Of a stretch of 64,000 nucleotides of DNA, positions 44,694-56,469 are shown piece by piece. Position 1 is the first letter of the stretch. The number at the start of each line of letters is the position of its first letter. The notes beneath the pieces were generated by a model, which saw only the letters and a program-made list of their open reading frames with translations, had not been told where the DNA came from and ran no database searches. A program made the translations under genes and the position numbers. The DNA comes from Nomia melanderi (taxonomy: Eukaryota > Arthropoda > Insecta > Hymenoptera > Halictidae). The stretch is taken from assembly GCF_051020985.1 (NCBI RefSeq), contig NC_134999.1, forward strand, positions 14,141,660 through 14,205,659, written 5' to 3'.

Positions 44694-46790
44694 ATTCAAC
44701 AGAGCACGCATGCTTTTTCCCCGAAAACTTTGGGTCTGATTTTGGCATAGATGCTGAATACCTTGAAGTAAGTTTCATCCGCAAATGGTATCCGTCATGT
44801 AGTTTAGTCTTGTCTTACAGTTGCACCGCTGTGAAGTGTATAAACCAAGGGCAAGCGTGTAGAGTCTAGATTCTAAACTCTAGAGGTTACGTACCACGGT
44901 AACGGAGACAGAATGAAATAAGTTGCTTGGTTAACAGAAGCAGCCTTAAATAAGGTGAGATCAAACTTTCCAACTTTCATCAAGTGAGCGTGACAGTCTA
45001 TGAATCTGTTTCACCTCTGCGCGACACCAGCGACAGTGTAAATCTCCCAACACAACTAATTGTGTAAGTCCATCGAATGAATCTTAACCCTTAAGATTCC
45101 AGTAATAAAAAGTGAAACTCCAATGATATTAACACTAACCGTGACGGTACTTTTTCAGTAACCAGTCAAATAACTAGCTACCAAAAAGGTTTAAATCTCT
45201 TTCGTGGAAATAGAGACGAAAGGAAACTCAAAGATTGAAAAACTGATTAATTGGGCAATTTAGGAATTTATATTAAATTACATTAAATTATATTGTATTA
45301 AATTAGAGATATAATAATTGATATTGATACAGTTCTATTGTTTACCTTAAAAATTTGGATTGTTCTCTAAATGACAGTTCTTCCTGTATGTATACGCAAT
45401 GAAATACATCTTGCAGTTCTCGAATTAGTGGGAAAGTAATGCTGATTTTAATGATATTCAAACTGTCAGGATCAGCAAATACTGATCCTCGCAAACTACG
45501 CAGAGTATTAATGAATTACAAGAACAAACTTTACCTGATAGAACTCATTAAAATGTTTCCTGTGACAATAAACGCCATATCATCGGTTCTATAGAATACG
45601 TATATCTCGCTAAGAATGTTCCAATGCGAAAGCAGAGTTTATCTTTCGTTAGCAATGGAAGCTCCAATATGGCTGCACTCTGGGTTTCGCGTGAGCGTGA
45701 GGTCACGTTACAAATGGTACACCTGGATCATTCAGGTTTACACCTTAAAAACATGTAGGAAGAATTGTTTATTCGAGAACTGAGCGAAGGAGGTTATTTT
45801 TATCGATTATTTGTTGGACGTGCGGTTTGGAGAAGAAAAAAAATTGTTAGACGTTAAATAATAATAACTTTATTAAAACTAGTGTTACTTCGCTGAATTT
45901 TTACTGTTACGTTACGTTAATTTTTTATTAAAAATTTTGGCACCTCTCCCGGCAATAGTCCGCGCCTTTCAAATTGGAAACAGCGGTTTTAACTGGATGG
46001 TAATAGACGAATGAACTGTGCACGAAGAGAAAATATTTTAAATCAGAACTAATTCCAATTTGAATAAGACTCACAGGATGAATAAATAAAAGCAATGTCA
46101 CCGACACAAGTGTTTTGCATTTTACGTGTTTCGAATATTTCTAACAGTCCACAAATTAACTGATTCTGCATGTAATCATTAAATATAAATATATTAATTG
46201 ATTAAATATATTCATAGAAAATCATGGTATAGAAATCATTTGATCAATTATTCCAATTCGAAAGAGACGTATCGATTTAGAATTCACGAAAAATCGTGAT
46301 GTAGGAATGATTTGAAAAACATTCCAATAAGCATCTTTCTCTATGAATAAATGAATAAATGTTTTTCGATTATATTAGAATGATATAAAGAACAATATTA
46401 TGTTTGTAAGTATTCTTGTGCCAGTCTAACAGGTTTATCTGCGGCACTCGAACGCGAATAAATCGGCGTGCTCGGTCCTCGATATCTCTCATTGATCACT
46501 TAACGCGGTTAATCCGCACGTGCTGACCGAAGTATGACTTCCTATAGAATCGCAGAATTACCTAGATTACGCGGTTCATAGGAATCCGGCGCATTGGGAT
46601 CAAATAATCCGATGCGTTACGTATAATGTAAATCAGTGGCGTGTTCTGTTGATCGAGCGAATGAAAATAACGTTTAAACTTTCAGACAGTGTTCGGCACA
46701 ATTTATTCGAAGTAATGAACAAAGGCTGACCAATAAATTCTATTTGATTGTTGGTTGCGAATAATTGATGTACTCGTTATTCACAAATAA
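44694..46790. other. Noncoding, nothing firm
   Basis: TTAACACTAACCGTGACGG at about 45129 may be a decayed F-type end without a partner. AGATTGAAAAACTGATTAA at about 45233 recurs at 39287. No gene supported. Confidence 0.4.
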
Positions 46791-47065
46791 TAGAAAATAA
46801 TAAATAAATAAATATATATAACGCATAAAAATAACTATTACAATAAATTTTATAATATTATAATGACAATTTACAATATTAGATGATAGAAAATAATAAA
46901 TAAATATATATAACGCATAAAAATAACTATTACAATAAATTTTATAATATTATAATGACAATTTACAATATTAGATGATAGAAAATAATAAATAAATATA
47001 TATAACGCATAAAAATAATTATTACAATAAATGTTATAATATTATAATGATAATTTATTATAATA
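46791..47065 (+). repeat. 92 bp tandem repeat, three units
   Basis: GAAAATAATAAATAAAT starts at 46793, 46889 and 46981 (96 then 92 bp; the first unit has one extra AATA). Units share TATATATAACGCATAAAAAT and ATTATAATGACAATTTA and are almost identical, so the expansion is recent. Confidence 0.93.
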
Positions 47066-48649
47066 AATGAGTGTCAGGCTCCCAAAGTTAAATCTGGGCG
47101 CATAAAGGTTTGCTTGAAAGCACTACGTTGCAAATTTCTGTATTTTAAATTTGCGATGCGTTTTAATGTGTACCAACGCGCACGTGTTTTAATAAAACCA
47201 TTTTGTTTCGCGTCGGATTTCTTTACCTGTTTTCTGTCGAAAAAATCTGACGACAGTGTACGTACACATGAAACACGCCGCATAGTTGCAAGGGTTTTCA
47301 ACGGTGCTTGAATTTCAGCAACCTGAAACATGGTTCGCGAAAAACTTTTAGACGCACCGTAGATGCAAAAAGTTGTGCAGTCTTCCCGACTATAAAAAGC
47401 AGAAATTAAGATTTTAATAAAGTTTAGTACCGCGTACGTGTTATTTCGAACAGAATGAAGTCTTTCGTAGGAAAAGAAGTGGTTTCTTCCTTTAGGTTAG
47501 CAGAACTATGAATTTTATAATTTTTTTAATTAAAAGTGACAATGCCGTAATTAATGCAAATAAGAGGAACCACATGTGGTGTGTGTCGCACTGTTCGCAC
47601 GCGAAGTAACAATCACGGGAATGGAGATTAACATCATCCCTTCAGACAGAAGCAAACGTGACAAAAGAAGCGAAACTCACGACGACAATGCATATTACGA
47701 ATGTTTCTGGAAGCTTAGCGAACGATGACAGATTCGTATAGTATCACATCAACGCGTTAATTAACTTAACGATGCTTACCAGAACACCATAATTCATTTA
47801 TCACAATTGTTTACACCTACGTGTCAATATAAACCTGTGATTAAGATCTGATCTCAAAACACTTACCGCAATTAAAGGCTCTATCTCAACCTATTTACGC
47901 AATCAAATATTCAAATGTGGGAAATATGACATTTTAAGCTTTAAATTCACAAGAAACGGTTCTCGAATGTTTCACGAGAGAAATGAATCACTACTAAATT
48001 GCTGTCTAAAGTAGCGATTAGGTATACTATTTACTTGACTGATAAAACGCAATTTATTCTAATTATAGTTATAATTCCATTTCTTTCATTACATGTTTCT
48101 GTGCAGCTCCCTTTGAAATTTCTTTATTGCGTTACAAGAATATAGATGAATGTATCACGTGCCTCGCCTTCTTGTCGCCAATCACGTGAAATTCAGTAGT
48201 TACACCGCATGCTCTGTTAACAGTCATTTTTACTCTACACTTCAGGTTATGATTTATGAAGATTTTAAGGAATGTGCACAGTAATAAGGAGCCCGGCTGA
48301 CTCTTTACTTTGTAACTCGTGAAACTTTCGGTACACGCGGCATTGCGGTGGGAAAATATACTCTGGAACAGTATAGCATGCCATGTAAATCGCGAATTAT
48401 TCATACCAATTAGAAATTGGACCACGACGAAATAACATGCGAGAAGCGTGAAACGGGTAAGGCACACATTATTCGTTCGACTGACACGATCATTAATAAC
48501 TGCAGTCAGCATAAGTTCCTGGTTCATTTCCAGGATACAGTGTATTAATCACGCTTTTGTGTATCACAGTTTATAACGTGATGATAATAAATATTCACTA
48601 ATTTTGTCTTTGTTTGAAAATTAATCACACGTATCTGAACTATTATCTA
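47066..48649. other. Noncoding, nothing recognised
   Basis: The largest ORF is 131 codons, minus, 48132-48527, with no domain I know. Complementary 65-85 codon ORFs at 47074-47331 are chance. Confidence 0.45.
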
Positions 48650-48945
48650 TTAGCCGGGAGAATTATGGATCCTTTTCTGTGGGTTTTGCAGTTTGCATCG
48701 ATACATGAAAATTATTAACATTTGAATTTTATTAAGGAAAATATACTGTTTAAATAATAAGTAATCTTGATGATTAAAACCCGGAGAAATTAAAAATTGT
48801 CAATAAAATATAGAAACTCTGAGAAATCTAAGTTGAATGATAGTTTTTGTATTTCATGGATGATTTTTGGCTTGTAACGATAATGTAAATAAATTTTAGT
48901 TTTACCTGAATTTTCTAGATGACACGACATTTCTTTCAGATACCA
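48650..48945 (+). repeat. 300 bp dispersed repeat P, copy 1
   Basis: Diverged copy of 50030-50348: shared TCCTTTT.TGTGG, TTTGCATCGATA.ATGAAAAT, TTTTATTAAGGAAAATAT and ATGAC(A/G)CGACAT in order. Confidence 0.65.
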
Positions 48946-49571
48946 AATAACATTTTCTGTAATCACTGTATCGATAACGTAATGAGAATCGCGTGCATTA
49001 GAACTTACAAGAGCAACGAGTGCACGTATCGGTGAAAATTCTTCTCGGTGAGCGTCATGAAAATCACTGAAAAACCATCTCACAATAAAATCCGACCACG
49101 AAATTTGCTAGTGCTCCGCACCGAGGAATTCGTGGTAAATTTCCATAAGCGATGAAAATTTCTGCGATAAAAGTGTCATTGGTGAGAAGTTTCGATGCAA
49201 AATTATTTAATACATACACGACAGAGTCGATTAACGACGGGCAGCCATTGAAATCCAATTAACGAATAAATCGTTTAAAAATCCATCGTTTAATTATTCG
49301 CTGAACGGTGGCGTCCTCTGGAAAGTGATATAACGAATTGAGCGTTCACCCTCGAGTTTTGCGGAAAAATTAATTAACAATTTTCGGATATTAATGGATA
49401 AAATACGAGTTATTAAAGGGCTCCGCCACTTTCCAGGGAAATCACCGTTGTTCAAGCGATGTTATCGATCTTTCATCCTTTTCGCCCCAAATGCTACACA
49501 TAGCTGAATACCACGAACATTTGAAATTACCGGAAAGCTAGAAAACAAAACCCTTGGTTATGGTTGACAAC
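48946..49571. other. Unique sequence between repeats P and G
   Basis: No second copy in the window and no gene; ORFs of 97 codons (48790-49083) and 64 codons, both minus, are unrecognised. Confidence 0.45.
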
Positions 49572-49771
49572 TTAAACGTTCGCTACAGCATTTATTTCGG
49601 TGACGGTCTCCTGAATTATATTTTCTTCAATCCAATAAATCTTCCAAAGAAAAAATTATAAAAATGAAACTGAAACGAGTTATTGAGTTCCTAAATATAA
49701 TGTCATAGTTAATAATGCCTAATAACGATATCTAAAGGGTTAATTTTATTTTCATTATGTAAAATATATTA
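49572..49771 (+). mobile_element. TTAA element family G, unit 1
   Basis: Left TTAAACGTTCGCTACAGCAT; then GGTGACGGTCTCCTGAATTA, TTCTTCAATCCAATAAATCT and GAAACTGAAACGAGT. It runs straight into unit 2 with a 201 bp period and no right TIR of its own. Confidence 0.6.
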
Positions 49772-49965
49772 TTAACACGTTCGCTACAGCATTTATTTCG
49801 GTGACGGTCTCCTGAATTATATTTTCTTCAATCCAATAAATCTAAACAAAATATTAGAAAAATGAAACTGAAACGAGTCATTGAGTTCCTAAATATAATG
49901 TCGTAGTTTATCATTTTTAATAACGATATCTATAGGGTTAGTTTCATTTTCATTATGTCAACTAT
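49772..49965 (+). mobile_element. TTAA element family G, unit 2
   Basis: TTAACACGTTCGCTACAGCA, then the same block order as unit 1, ending near CATTTTCATTATGTCAA. The complementary right end of this family is seen at 56454-56469. Confidence 0.6.
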
Positions 49966-50029
49966 AGTTGGTATTAAGTATTATAGTTAGTGTTAAGTGT
50001 TAATCAGCTGTCGATACATGTGTTTTAGT

Positions 50030-50348
50030 TGATTAGTTGGAAGACTTATGAGTCCTTTTATGTGGACTTTACAATTTGCATCGATATATGAAAATGGTTA
50101 ACTAAATGATCAAATTTATAAAAAAATATAGCAGGGTAAATTTTATTAAGGAAAATATGTTTTACTGTAACACATAAACCTGAAGATTAGAACTTAGAGA
50201 AAATAAAGTATACAAATTCATAAAAATCTAAGTAAAATGAAGATTTATGTGTATCACAATCGATTTTTGACGCTAATACTGATAGAAATCAATTTTACTT
50301 GTACCTAAATTTCGTAAATGACGCGACATAAGTTCTTTTTCAGAAAAT
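50030..50348 (+). repeat. 300 bp dispersed repeat P, copy 2
   Basis: Homologue of 48650-48945. Its position just after the G units raises the possibility that P is the right part of a longer G element; this is inference. Confidence 0.6.
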
Positions 50349-51838
50349 TCGTTTGGAAAGAATACATATTCATGGATGAAAGGGTTAAAGAAGTTTCGGA
50401 ACAAGTATGAACTTGATCAATTAGCGCCATGGAATATATTATCCCGGCTTCTAATTTGATTCCATCGGGGTTTACTCATTAACGCACTACTAACTCGCGG
50501 CATTGCCGCATGACTGAAGTGCTGTACAGATCTACGCGTCCCTTCTATCGAGTACGAGGTAACCTAATTAAGCAGCTCTTGGCTGAATGAGACGTTTCGT
50601 TATAAATCGCAACTGTTTGAAGATTACTCGATTACGGGAGAAATGAAAGTAGCAGGAAAGGAATGCGGAACTCCGGCTAATTATCAGTGCAAACTGATTT
50701 CTTAAAATAGCCAGGAATCCAGTGTATAATTAATACATCAACAACGATAATTGATGACAGTTTAAAATAATTCAGAACGAAAAGAAGTTCTGTAATATGT
50801 TTCGTTATTCTATCTAATTTTACATTCAAGTTCATTAATACTTTTCCTTTATTACTTCCGATTTATTTAGTTTCCCTTTTACATACGTCACCTCAGAAGC
50901 TTCCGGACCATTTCTTACGTTGCCATTCAGTTCATTATTTTCGTAAAGCTCCATATTTTTAAGTTCAGAAACTGCTGGCACGGTACAGTGGAGAATGTAT
51001 TGCTGAAGGAAAATATTTTGAGAAACAATGAAACCGTCAGTTCAAACTTATTTGCGACTTTTCTTCTACATTCCCGAAAGTTTCGCCGCGGCCGCGTCGT
51101 ACAATCACGTTCTGCACAATGAGATTGTGAAGACGGTATACTTTATTACGCGTGCAGTACGTGTTAGTAAGAAGTTGGACGAAATGGTATTTACTTCTGT
51201 TAGCTGACATTCTTTTCCGTCAGTAACAGTTTCGAAGATATTGCACCGTCTAATTGCTCGAGACACCCTGTATTTCCTCGCTAATTGGGAAGTCGCGCAA
51301 GACCGGGGCTAAAGGTGGTACCAGCGTTCAATTGCACTTTTAAAACTAATTAAAAGCAGTCAACGGAGAAACGGCGGTTGTCGGAAAATTCCGGCCGCGC
51401 TGAGGGCAAAGTGTAATTGCTCACCGATACATCTGATGTGTCTGGATGTAAATATGCGTGTGCCGGCCTCTCATTCAATTTCATCGGCGTCGCTGTTAAT
51501 TTATTTCGAACGAAATTATTGTTGGCTTCTCACTTTGCGTACAAGCTACCGGATAAATACGCGACGATTCAATCAGTTATTGATCAAACAAAACATTTGT
51601 TTATCGTATAATAATTTCAGTTGATGTAGTAAATAACGTCAGATACGTGCTAACGGTGGTTCGTTATTTAACGAGAGTTTCAGGCTTGGTCTTAATTGGA
51701 AAGATATAGGTGTCGCAAAAGTTAGGAATAATGTACTGATTAATTAAACGGATAATTAAATAAGAAATAATGATACGTAGTAATCCACCGGTTGATGCAC
51801 TTAATGTAATTACGTGATGAAGAGTATAATTCGTTCCA
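50349..51838. other. Noncoding with a CpG-rich patch
   Basis: About 51060-51480 is CpG-rich (GCCGCGGCCGCG-type stretch near 51085). Two overlapping 62-64 codon ORFs there show no domain. Confidence 0.4.
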
Positions 51839-52090
51839 TTAACCCTTTGCCTTATTATTTACTCTCTTTACTGACCTCGTATAGCATTTTACTATCGATA
51901 ATTTGGACGAAATGTAACAAAACATTCTGTTCTACTTTCAGTGGAAATTTCATTTGAAGATAATACATTGATAGTAGCAAAATAGTTTTTTACTTTGATC
52001 CGTGGGGAATGAACAACACTGATGAATAAATGGCAATTATATCATGTTCTCAATGGCAATGTGAAATATCATTATATGGCAAGGGGTTAA
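51839..52090 (+). mobile_element. TTAA-MITE family B, full-length copy
   Basis: Left TTAACCCTTTGCCTTATTAT, right ATTATATGGCAAGGGGTTAA. 252 bp; the interior is more diverged than in other B copies. Confidence 0.6.
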
Positions 52091-52588
52091 TGAGTCATCT
52101 TATTGTAAAGTATAACTTAACTCATTGGCATCATGTTTAAGCACCAAGTGTTAGTGGAATCTATTTAAGTGCCTTGGTAATGGAGTAGCTAGTTAGCAGG
52201 ACCATAAAATTTTTAAAACATCATGTAAAATCAAGCAGTAAACACTTTTATTCGATTATATGACTTATATAAGACCATTATTCCGGCACGGTTTATTTGG
52301 TTAAGATCATAAAAAAACGGCAGCTCAACGACCTAAACCCTGAGCGCACAGCCACCGGTACCTTTGCAGGTCAGAAGGGACAACGTACCCCCTACCTCCA
52401 CTACTAGTAATGTGGGCGTAGATTAAAAAACTATAACTAGCAACACCCCGAGCATTTTAGCCTTCTGATTTGTCCCTGACGACACCGCCCTATCTCAGTA
52501 TTTTTATATATATAGAGAGACATTGAGAGACGAGACAGACAGACATACATCACAAGTTCATTATTAATCAAGCTGTACTCACTGGACA
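52091..52588. other. Unusual GC-richer insert, unknown nature
   Basis: About 52310-52510 differs sharply from its AT-rich flanks (GTACCTTTGCAGGTCAGAAG, CCCCCTACCTCCACTACTAG) and has no second copy here. Its left edge follows a T/A-rich stretch that reads, on the minus strand, like a 3' untranslated end. A retroelement remnant on the minus strand is possible but I see no diagnostic motif. Confidence 0.3.
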
Positions 52589-52604
52589 ACACACACACAC
52601 ACAC
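52589..52604 (+). repeat. (AC)8 microsatellite
   Basis: Eight AC dinucleotides; short. Confidence 0.9.
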
Positions 52605-54530
52605 TGTAACTTTGTAAACACATACACATTCCTTTCACTCAATATTCAACAAATACAGTCCACTTTCAAACGAGAAAAGGAGAAGCCTTTTTTCATCACA
52701 TCCATTTCACACAAGGTTAATTCGGCGTGTGAAAGTGTTACGCCACGTCCACTAATACTGCCTGGACAGCGTGCACGAACGACCAAATAGGATTTATATG
52801 GTGGAAAAATTTGATCCAAATACAGTTAAACGAGTTAGAAAGAGAAACTATCAAAATTTCAAATACAACATGGTGGTTATTTATTTACATTACTAATATA
52901 GGTACTAAGTAATGTATACCAAACAATGAAACTGTGCCGCTAGTACTGCTACGAAGTAAATGCTAACGAATCGTCCGAATAATTTGATCAAAAGCTATAT
53001 ATTGATATTTAGAAGACAATGAAATCGATGTCGATATAACGACGAGAGTGGAATTGAATTATTAATTAACTAATGAAGGGTGAGTCGTAAGAGTGCCACG
53101 GGGCAGATCATTTTTTCTGCATACAAACGCAAACATCTGCGTTGCATATTAATCTTCATCCGCTACGTGTTTATTCTTCCATCGTGTTTTCTCTGTACTT
53201 GTTTTCAGCGAAACAGAACGGCTAAATTCATTTCGAACAGCGTGGTTTTAAAATCATTGAGCTTGTTCCCCCATCCCCTCTGTTTCATGGAAATCTTTGC
53301 AAATGAGATTGGACGCAGCCAGTCGAATTTAAAATACAGAACGGCCGTAGTTTGTCAGGGTTTTAACGAACCAATGTTCATCGAACGGCCCAGCAAGCAG
53401 ACCAATTTTAATATATTTCGTTAAAATACACTTCACTTGTATTTTAATGCATGTACTTTCCGCTCTGGTTTTTCATTTCGTGACGTATCAATTCGTTCGT
53501 GCCGTTAAAATCATCATCATGGTTAGATGCGACTAATGATTAGCATTATTAGATTATCTTGCGTACAATCCAATAATTATTATAATGAATTATAATGAAT
53601 CGATTTGGATCGATAACTTATTGTAAACACTTCAAAATTGCCCGTGCCAAATTTCAAAATTGTTCAATCATAACACGCATCAAATTGTTATTAGCTTCGT
53701 GTAGTCCTGAAATTAATTAGCGATCAGTATTATCTATTAATTATAATAAATCTAATATTAAATCCTATTACTTGATTTCAGGTTAGAAACTATTTATTTA
53801 ATTTATTCCAATCTTCAACACGATTTTCATCAATACATTCAATATTATTTAACTTCATTCAAAATTCAACTCTACCAGAAAACCATAATTGAAATATAAA
53901 TTATTCTATTATAATATTATTATAATTATTACATTATAATAATTGTTATTATTAAATTTCTCTTATAAAGCATAAAATAATAAAGCAAAATAAAACGACG
54001 CGTATAAAGTATTAAACAAATAAAAAAAAATATTCAAATACATATCTCAGGCGAAATTTATACGAAACCGGCTACATGCAAATACTTTGATTATCAATTC
54101 TACGAATGACGCAGAAGTTTCTTTCGTTTGTATGCTACGAAAAGAACACGCGTTACCATTGAAGAGAAAAATGAATAATGAGGCTGAAGGGTGTCTGGGA
54201 GGTAGGTAACGTGAATTTCGTGCACGTGCTAATGGATGACGACTATGACCGAGTTAAACAACGTTACAGCCGAGCCTCACTTTGTAAGCTATTTATATCT
54301 GTCAAGGGGTGAGGAAGGCCTATATTACATCTCCTTTTACTCTTTCTAACCTATTTGTGCTTATGAGCGCATTAATCTGCATCTGTAGACTTTACTGCTA
54401 TTGCGAAAGGGGTGTGTGTATACACTCCGGTTACAAATTTCAGACGATACTCTTCACTGTTGAATATGTTAGTTCGGTGCACTGCGAGAGAATCGTTACG
54501 TGCACCACCAACACAGCTTATTAACCCTTT
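52605..54530. other. AT-rich noncoding, nothing recognised
   Basis: A 114-codon ORF at 53080-53424 shows no known domain. 53890-53945 is an AT-only imperfect palindrome. No repeat family recognised. Confidence 0.45.
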
Positions 54531-54766
54531 GCACTCGGCTGGTGACTCTCAGTCACCACTTGATTCGATACAAAATTGTAAAGTTATAATGATATGTAAC
54601 ATTAATCTTTCTATAATACATCAATATGTGGAATATTGAAATGAAACAGCTTTGTTCTTTGATTCATTTGTAATTTCTCTTTAAGTAAGTTTCCAAAATG
54701 TCGTTCCTGTCTCATTAGAAATTGTGGAATATTTCCAGTGAAAAACTCTCGAGTGCAAACGGTTAA
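54531..54766 (+). mobile_element. TTAA-MITE family A, array unit 1
   Basis: Left TTAACCCTTTGCACTCGGCT, right TCGAGTGCAAACGGTTAA. The subterminal GGTGACTCTCAGTCACC forms a 7 bp stem with a 3 nt loop, a hallmark of the family. 236 bp, the most complete A copy. Confidence 0.75.
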
Positions 54767-54959
54767 TCCTTGATTCGATACAAACTTGTAAAGTTTGATA
54801 TTTAACATTAATCTTTCTATAATTCATAAATATGTGGAATATGGAAATGAAACAGCTTTGTTTTTTGATTCATTTGTAATTTCTCTTTAAGTAAGTTTCT
54901 ATAATATCGTTCCTGTCTCGTTAGAAAATGTGAAATATTTCCAGGGAAAAACTCTCCAA
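54763..54959 (+). mobile_element. TTAA-MITE family A, array unit 2
   Basis: Joined on the TTAA of unit 1 but lacking the first 35 bp of the element: TTAATCCTTGATTCGATACA continues directly into the A interior, which is very similar to unit 1 (AATATGGAAATGAAACAGCT). Right TIR lost. Confidence 0.7.
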
Positions 54960-55150
54960 CGCAGTAAAATTATAAAACATGATATTCAATGTTGAACTTT
55001 GTATAATGTCTCGATACGTGAAATATTGGAATAGCTTTGTCCCTCGATACTTCTAATTTCCCTTCGAGTTAGTTTCAATGGATATCGTTTTTGTCTCGTC
55101 GAAAAGTGTTAAATATTTCTAGTGAGAAACTACCGAGTGCCAAGGGTTAA
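54960..55150 (+). mobile_element. TTAA-MITE family A, array unit 3
   Basis: Starts within the A interior (CAGTAAAATTATAAAACATG) and ends with a good right TIR, GAGTGCCAAGGGTTAA. More diverged than units 1 and 2, closer to 728-940. Confidence 0.65.
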
Positions 55151-55377
55151 CACGTTGAACGCCGCACGATTTCATGAAGGAATCCACAGAATGGAAAAAT
55201 TATAATATTAAATCATTTAATCGAATTGCATTACTGTTCCACGTTCATCTGGCTGAATGTCACCGTATTAGGTAGCGTTATTTATAATATAGAAATGTTT
55301 CATATAATCATCGTTTAATCGAGTGAATTATAGTAATTCGATTAGGTCGGTGACCCCCATGGTATTCAACGTGTTAA
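55147..55377 (+). mobile_element. TTAA-MITE family E, copy 2
   Basis: Left TTAACACGTTGAACGCCGCA, right ATGGTATTCAACGTGTTAA. 231 bp. It starts on the TTAA that ends the family A array. Contains GTGACCCCC near the right end, as in the fragment at 39804. Confidence 0.6.
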
Positions 55378-55963
55378 AAAAGTACATATTGATATTAATC
55401 GTTATTGTAACAATAGCCTTAGAATAACATCTCATTTTTCGGTGGTAATGTTTTTTGCGATGACCCTGTTATTTTTATTTACTTAACGATGAATACCGTT
55501 GTATTCTTGTAATACTTTTTGACGTAATCATTCTTCCCACTGTTTGTACTATGGAAATTGAAGTCAGTAATATTCGTTGGTTCGAGGCAGCGGGTATAAA
55601 TAAAGCATACACTTGCTAAAGAGCATAAAGAAAACTGTGTTCGCTGTTATCAGCTGACACTGGTGTCAAATATTAGTCAATTGTATATTCCACAAGTGTA
55701 TTTGCGTCAAATCAGAATAACCTGTCAGACGTCGAAACGTGAAACCATCGAATAGATTTGATTATCGTGTACCGCTTGTTCTCGTTTGATTTTTTAACTT
55801 TTGTTCGAATATTTGTGTTCGCTGTATCAGTTTTTACACTATTTCGTTAGTTTATAATTAATGACTTTAATATTTATATAAATATATTTGATATATCGCT
55901 ATTGTTTAAAAAGTAGAAGGCAAGAAGTAGGGAAGAATGCAGGGTTCGTATTAAAATATATTA
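55378..55963. other. AT-rich noncoding, nothing recognised
   Basis: No feature supported. Confidence 0.45.
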
Positions 55964-56106
55964 TTAACACGTTCCAGCGCTTATTTCGGTGACAGGCTCC
56001 TTAATTATATTTTCTTCAATCCAATAAATCTTCCAAATAAACTGTTAGAAACAGATTACAAAACTATTAGAAACAAACAAACTATAAGACTTACGATGCC
56101 AAACAA
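55964..56106 (+). mobile_element. TTAA element family G, unit 3 (left part)
   Basis: TTAACACGTTCCAGCGCTTA, then TTCTTCAATCCAATAAATCT. Preceded by AAAATATATTA, the same tail that joins units 1 and 2 at 49.77 kb. Cut by the family D insert. Confidence 0.55.
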
Positions 56107-56250
56107 TTAACCCTCTATGTGATCATAACAAAATCTATGCAGTACGAAATTAATAAATACCCACATGTGAATACGAGTTAACAATTCAATAGCTTCAATA
56201 ATTTCATCAAACGAATATACTTTGTAACTTTCAAGTTACAATGACAAACT
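56107..56250 (+). mobile_element. TTAA-MITE family D, left-part copy
   Basis: TTAACCCTCTATGTGATCAT, then AACAAAATCTATGCA.TAC and AAATTAATAAATA.CCACAT, closely matching 59240-59325. No right TIR. Confidence 0.5.
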
Positions 56251-56469
56251 TTTATGTCGATGACGGTCTCCTCAATTATATTTTCTTCAATCCAATGAAT
56301 CTAAACAAGATATTGAAAAAATTAAACTGAAACGAGTCATTGAGTTCCTAAATATAATGTCGTAGTTTATCGTTTCTAATAGCAATATCCGTAAGATTAA
56401 TTTCATTTTCATTATATAAAATATAGGATTACCGTCAGAAATATGTAACGCTAGTAGCGAACGTGTTAA
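56251..56469 (+). mobile_element. TTAA element family G, unit 4 with right end
   Basis: Contains the G block order and ends GTAGCGAACGTGTTAA, exactly complementary to the left end TTAACACGTTCGCTAC of unit 2: a perfect 16 bp inverted repeat across copies. This defines both ends of family G. Confidence 0.65.
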
